Positions 60,121 through 64,000 of a stretch of DNA of 64,000 bases are shown piece after piece (the first letter of the stretch is position 1; the number at the start of each line of letters is the position of its first letter). The notes beneath the pieces are model-generated. The model was not told where the DNA came from, did not search any database, and saw nothing but the letters and a program-made list of their open reading frames with translations. Position numbers and translations under genes: made by a program. Origin of the DNA: an uncultured Bacteroidota bacterium (GTDB lineage Bacteria; Bacteroidota; Bacteroidia; Bacteroidales; F082); the NCBI GenBank assembly GCA_913009685.1, contig CAJVXP010000003.1, positions 45,999 through 109,998 on the forward strand, read 5' to 3'.

Positions 60121-63100
60121 ATGGTAAAAATAATTAATGATATTCTTGATCTGAAATCACATGAGTTAATTGACCAACAAGTTGCTGACAGACAAAAGAA
60201 TGTTATTCTTAAAGGATTTAATTATTTACAAAAAGATGGTAATGATTTTTTGTATATTGGAGATGAGGTTGGGTTAGGCAAAACCTATATTGCCATAGGG
60301 ATAATGTCTTTGCTTCGTCACTTCTCTTCAAAACGGGACTATAAGGATTTGATTATTGTTCCGAAAAGCAATTTGCAAAAAAAATGGCAAAAAGAGATAA
60401 ATAAATTTGTAAAAACAAATTGGAAATATAAAGATACCCGCGTCAAATCACTAACTAATACATCGGTAGGGTTAAATGATAACAGGACTTTGTTCGGGAG
60501 GCTTTCTGTTAATTCATCTTTTGATTCGGCATATTTAATCTTCCGTATGTCTTCCTTTAGTTTAGGGATAAATAATAATAATTGGAATGATTGGATAAAT
60601 GAATTAAATGATAGATTAGGAGGCAATGAAATAGCTTTAAAATATTTTAAATGTGGCGAAAAAAAAGGATATTTCAGACAACCTAAGGATAGTAAAGAAA
60701 GGGATAGAAAACAAATTAAGAGACTCAAGCGATTTTATGCCTATTTGCTTAATATTATAATGCCGGAGATTGACTGTTTGGTGGTTGATGAGGCGCACAA
60801 TTACCGCAAAGGGAACTCAGATGCTGATATGTCTTCAAGAAATGCTGTAACTTCTTGTTTGTTTGGAGTGAAAAAGGACTCTTTACAGGAGGGTATTTTT
60901 ATCGATGATGAGAAATTAAGAAAAGAGTTCTTCGGATTGATAAAATCTAAAGCAAGGAAGGTGGTGCTTTTATCAGCAACCCCTATAAAATCTTCATTAA
61001 CAGATATTATTAACCAAATTGATTGTTTTAAGGAACATAACTATACTTCTGAAAATATTAAATCCGGTATAGATGGGTTTATGATTCGGGGAATCATGAA
61101 TATGAACATTAACGGTCAGATTTATTCACGAAATCAATACAGGTATGAACACCGAAATGGGGGCGTTATAGAAGCCGATCCGGAGAAACCGCTTAAGCTT
61201 GATAACGATACAGATGCGATTACTTTTGGGCTTTTTCAATATAAACTTATAGAAAAACTTCATAAGCCTCGTTTCAATAAATCTTTTGAAATCGGGATGC
61301 TTGCTGGTTTTGAGACATTTTGCCATGATTCCAAAAGAATAATTGAGAAAGAATTCGAAGAGGTAAATTCATTAAGCCACAGGCCCCAAGACTCAGTAGA
61401 TTCTGATATTATCAGGGAATTAATTGAAAGTTATCAGATAATAATGAATGTTGATGACTATCCCCGACACCCAAAGCAGGAAATTTTGATTAATGAGTTG
61501 TATAATATGGCCATCAGGCAAAAAAAGGCTTTGGTTTATGTTCGCCGAATTGCCACTGCCTATGAGTTGGAACAACGTTTAATGAAAAAATTTGAACAAG
61601 AATTTATTTTTCCAAAACTTCAGAAATTAAACAACGCAAAAAAGTATAAAAGTGGCGATTTAGACCGTTTAATCATGCGCTTTAAAGAGAAAAAGAATGA
61701 GGATATCTTACCGAAAGTTTATGAGGTTCTATGGAAAAGACTAAAAGGTAGTTTTAATGAAGAAATAATTCACTTTTTTGATGAATATACATGCAGTTAT
61801 TACGATTCGCTAAGTGATACGCAAAAGACTATCTCCGGAAAAATTGCTTTATGGTTTGAATATCTCTACGACAGAGATACAGAATTTAAAAATATAATTC
61901 TCAGGTTTATAAAACGATACATAAAATCTAATAATTCTTTTCGGATAAACTCACAAGATAAAGCCACAATTAAAAATAAAATTGAGATTACTATTGAATA
62001 CTGGAAAAAAGAATTAATAAATCGTTCCGAGCAAATTGACCCCGATGCTGACGAAGAAGATTCGTTAGAAAATGAAAAATATTTCTTCAATAGATTCTTT
62101 ATAAAAAATGAAGGCCTGGCATTTAAAAACAGAGTGAGAATCCAAGATTGGCTGGAGTTTAATTATTTTTTGATAAATAAGGAATTCTTAATCTTTGGAT
62201 TCGATGAAACCAAATTAACTATACCACAAATTAATAGTAAAACAAAAAAAAACAAGATCATTGATATTTATACGGATATATTTGTGAGTGCTCTTAATGA
62301 AAAAGGTTATGTTCCGGATATAAACGTTCCTGATGAATATAACAATAATACTTTTTTAACAAGGTTAATTACAGAGAAATGTCGTGCAGAGTTTGGCAAT
62401 TGGCTTAAAATTATAAGGGGTAAAAATAGGCGAAAAGAATTTATTATTAATGAAATTGATATTCTTGAGGCAATTCTAAAAAATATTTTTAGAAATGGAT
62501 CTGGTTTATTACCAGCATTTATTGCGGATAAAGCCGGCGATTCATTTGATGAGGTATTATTCGAACTTATAAGTGATGAAAAATATTTTGGATTTGTCCT
62601 TGACGAAATAAAAAACGTTCTGGATAACTATACAATATTGAGGAATACAAATTTCTCTGATGTTAACACATTAAGTGAAGACGCAACAAAGATTCATAGT
62701 CTTTTTAGAAATATTTCTCCAATAATAGGGACAACGGGTCAGGATAGATTAAAAAAGAACAGAGTTGCCGCTCAATTTAGGCTCCCTGGTTTTCCATACG
62801 TATTAATAACAACTGATGTTTTAAAGGAGGGAGAAGATTTACAAACGTTTTGTAAAAACATTTATCATTATGGTATTGCCTGGAGTCCAATTGATATGGA
62901 ACAAAGAACAGGACGTATTGATAGAATTGGTTCTTTTGCGGAGAGGTTGATGAAGGCAAATGATGAAATAAACTATAGCAACGATATTCAGGTTTATTTC
63001 CCATACATATCAGATTCAATCGAGGTCAATCAGGTTTCGAAATTATTTCAAAGCATGAATAATTTTATTAAAACTTTTTATGATTTTACTATAACGGCTA

Positions 63101-63735
63101 ATAATGATTCAACGGTAAGTTCGGAAGAAAGCGTTAATAAGATACCAGAACAGACTAAAGTACTATTAAAATCAAAGTATGAATATAAGCCGGATGGTTT
63201 GGCAGATATTCGGAATAGGATTTGTAATCAGGAATTATGCTCAGGGGAAAGCATTTTAATTAAGATGAGAGAAATCTTTGAAAAAATTAAATCTCTCGAA
63301 TATTGCCTTAATCTTCGTCATACTTTAAATAATGCAGATTATTCAATCTCAGGGACATTTTTGCTCCCGGGCCAGCGCATTCGATCTCCATTATTTAAAG
63401 ACCTAAAACCACCTCCGGAAACGTCTGTCCTAAGACGGGGGCCTTTTAAAATTGCACTTGTATTTGATCCCATAGAACAGGAATATATCTTTAATATCTA
63501 CTCTAAAATCGGAAAATGTACCCCAGGAGAAGTAACGCAGATTGGAGGTTATGTAAATAATGTTAGTGATAAAGTTAATACCATAGAAGTAAATGAGAAT
63601 CTCTTATTATATAAAGGAATTAGCATTCATTCCTCCATCGAGGACATAATTTCATTATTAAAAGAGATTATTATTAATGCAGATATTTTAGAGTATCATT
63701 TCTTTAAAGGGGCTGATGACCAAGATGATATTTAA
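60121..63735 (+). CDS. Large SNF2/DEAH-type helicase of candidate defence operon
   Basis: From the ATG at 60121 (the ORF track start at 60097 overlaps the PLD gene) the protein has 1204 residues. Helicase lobe 1 has Walker A GDEVGLGKT (Lys near 54), DEAH in VDEAHNYRKG at 223 and the SAT motif LLSATPIKSS. Lobe 2 has TTDVLKEGEDLQ and QRTGRIDRIG at about 930. Some 500 residues lie between the lobes, far more than usual, mostly helical and charged. The last 250 residues have no motif I recognise. SNF2-like helicases of this layout translocate on double-stranded DNA and occur with nucleases in anti-phage systems. Confidence 0.88.
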   Translation: MVKIINDILDLKSHELIDQQVADRQKNVILKGFNYLQKDGNDFLYIGDEVGLGKTYIAIGIMSLLRHFSSKRDYKDLIIVPKSNLQKKWQKEINKFVKTNWKYKDTRVKSLTNTSVGLNDNRTLFGRLSVNSSFDSAYLIFRMSSFSLGINNNNWNDWINELNDRLGGNEIALKYFKCGEKKGYFRQPKDSKERDRKQIKRLKRFYAYLLNIIMPEIDCLVVDEAHNYRKGNSDADMSSRNAVTSCLFGVKKDSLQEGIFIDDEKLRKEFFGLIKSKARKVVLLSATPIKSSLTDIINQIDCFKEHNYTSENIKSGIDGFMIRGIMNMNINGQIYSRNQYRYEHRNGGVIEADPEKPLKLDNDTDAITFGLFQYKLIEKLHKPRFNKSFEIGMLAGFETFCHDSKRIIEKEFEEVNSLSHRPQDSVDSDIIRELIESYQIIMNVDDYPRHPKQEILINELYNMAIRQKKALVYVRRIATAYELEQRLMKKFEQEFIFPKLQKLNNAKKYKSGDLDRLIMRFKEKKNEDILPKVYEVLWKRLKGSFNEEIIHFFDEYTCSYYDSLSDTQKTISGKIALWFEYLYDRDTEFKNIILRFIKRYIKSNNSFRINSQDKATIKNKIEITIEYWKKELINRSEQIDPDADEEDSLENEKYFFNRFFIKNEGLAFKNRVRIQDWLEFNYFLINKEFLIFGFDETKLTIPQINSKTKKNKIIDIYTDIFVSALNEKGYVPDINVPDEYNNNTFLTRLITEKCRAEFGNWLKIIRGKNRRKEFIINEIDILEAILKNIFRNGSGLLPAFIADKAGDSFDEVLFELISDEKYFGFVLDEIKNVLDNYTILRNTNFSDVNTLSEDATKIHSLFRNISPIIGTTGQDRLKKNRVAAQFRLPGFPYVLITTDVLKEGEDLQTFCKNIYHYGIAWSPIDMEQRTGRIDRIGSFAERLMKANDEINYSNDIQVYFPYISDSIEVNQVSKLFQSMNNFIKTFYDFTITANNDSTVSSEESVNKIPEQTKVLLKSKYEYKPDGLADIRNRICNQELCSGESILIKMREIFEKIKSLEYCLNLRHTLNNADYSISGTFLLPGQRIRSPLFKDLKPPPETSVLRRGPFKIALVFDPIEQEYIFNIYSKIGKCTPGEVTQIGGYVNNVSDKVNTIEVNENLLLYKGISIHSSIEDIISLLKEIIINADILEYHFFKGADDQDDI

Positions 63736-63769
63736 TGGTTCTATGTCGATTTGTGTGATAGCGTTTTTT
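63736..63769 (+). repeat. 34-base direct repeat, copy 2 (IS-end-like)
   Basis: GGTTCTATGTCGATTTGTGT followed by GATAGCGTTTT begins at the base after the helicase stop codon. Copy 1 is at 42599 in the same orientation. Confidence 0.7.
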
Positions 63770-63842
63770 TGATTAAATAACAAATAACAATCTCCAAATA
63801 TCAAATAATAATCAATGATTCAAAAATCAATAGCCAAAACCG

Positions 63843-63860
63843 TATTAGAAGCCCCCTTAA
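63843..63860 (+). repeat. Dispersed motif ATTAGAAGCCCCCTTAAG
   Basis: Variant copy of the motif at 35249, 54577 and 56126. Confidence 0.4.
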
Positions 63861-63866
63861 GATTAG

Positions 63867-64000
63867 AATCATAATGTGCTGATACACACACTTCAAAAAG
63901 AAGTGCTAAAAGGAACTGAGTTTTGTAAGGCTACTATGAAGACAATACAACTCAAGCTGATTAAAGTAGCTGCAAGGGTAAAAGTGTTGAAAACAAAGAT
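63867..64000 (+). mobile_element. IS1380-type transposase C-terminal fragment (runs off window)
   Basis: The open frame starting after a stop at 63864-63866 reads LQKEVLKGTEFCKATMKTIQ and LKLIKVAARVKVLKTK to the window edge. LxGTEF and TxxLxLIKxAARV match the C-terminal end of IS1380-type transposases. No start codon or catalytic motifs are present upstream, so it is the last part of a broken element or one that continues outside the window. Confidence 0.65.

Noticed and set aside
56946-63735. Assignment of the operon to DISARM
   Set aside because: DISARM needs a DUF1998 protein and a methyltransferase; neither is present.

Overview
The window is a chromosomal segment of a Bacteroidota bacterium, probably a marine or sediment member of the Bacteroidales/Marinilabiliales type. 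Supporting evidence: a long nusB of the Bacteroidetes kind, a tmRNA tag ending in GEPNYALAA, many TAnnTTTG-type -7 promoter elements, DUF2027-Smr and DUF5777 proteins, and an AraC regulator with an HMA-like N-terminus. No rRNA operon and no CRISPR array were seen.

Layout. 1-3 kb: housekeeping genes (nusB partial, prfA, pyrF, tRNA-Arg-TCT). 3-5.6 kb: a small minus-strand group (Crp-type regulator, isochorismatase-like hydrolase, membrane-anchored nitroreductase-like protein). 6-6.8 kb: a PhnD-like lipoprotein gene cut off by an IS4-type transposase remnant. 7-14.6 kb: three consecutive sensor kinase genes, two of which share a nearly identical kinase core. 14.8-15.9 kb: tRNA-Arg-CCG, a four-helix-bundle gene between GAATGA-rich arrays, and tmRNA. 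16-25 kb: an HTH-less NtrC-type regulator, an SDR, a ResB-CcsA cytochrome c maturation fusion, DUF2027-Smr, an AI-2E transporter, a Dabb protein and the HMA-AraC regulator. 25.3-28.4 kb: PAP2 phosphatase, ArnT-like glycosyltransferase and GT2, with overlapping ends.

28.6-35.1 kb: a heavy-metal RND efflux operon (TolC-like, CusB-like, CusA-like) with a PII-like gene. 49.4-56.7 kb: a second metal block (DUF302, small Cys and SHOCT proteins, a CPx copper ATPase with three metal-binding modules, DUF2231, Met-rich and Met/His-rich exported proteins, and a Cyc2-like fused cytochrome-porin). Four promoters spread over these blocks and the ResB-CcsA gene share one operator-like motif at a fixed distance from the -7 box, which suggests a common metal or redox regulon.

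35.6-48.8 kb: a multiheme cytochrome island. It has an ImcH-like seven-heme NapC/NirT protein, a DUF5777 barrel, a monoheme lipoprotein, a six-heme lipoprotein with collagen-like repeats, a four-heme cytochrome, a 19-heme protein fused to cytochrome b (CbcL-like), and a separate cytochrome b plus seven-heme pair. Two Crp/Fnr regulators and FNR-like boxes accompany them. Together these look like a quinol-to-periplasm (and possibly extracellular) electron export system fed by the ResB-CcsA maturation machinery.

56.9-63.7 kb: an AT-rich three-gene operon (unknown protein, PLD-like nuclease, large SNF2/DEAH helicase) that looks like a defence system. It ends directly at a repeat also found at 42.6 kb and is followed by an IS1380-type transposase fragment running off the window. 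Coordinates come from the ORF track and from reading the sequence by eye; no database search was run.
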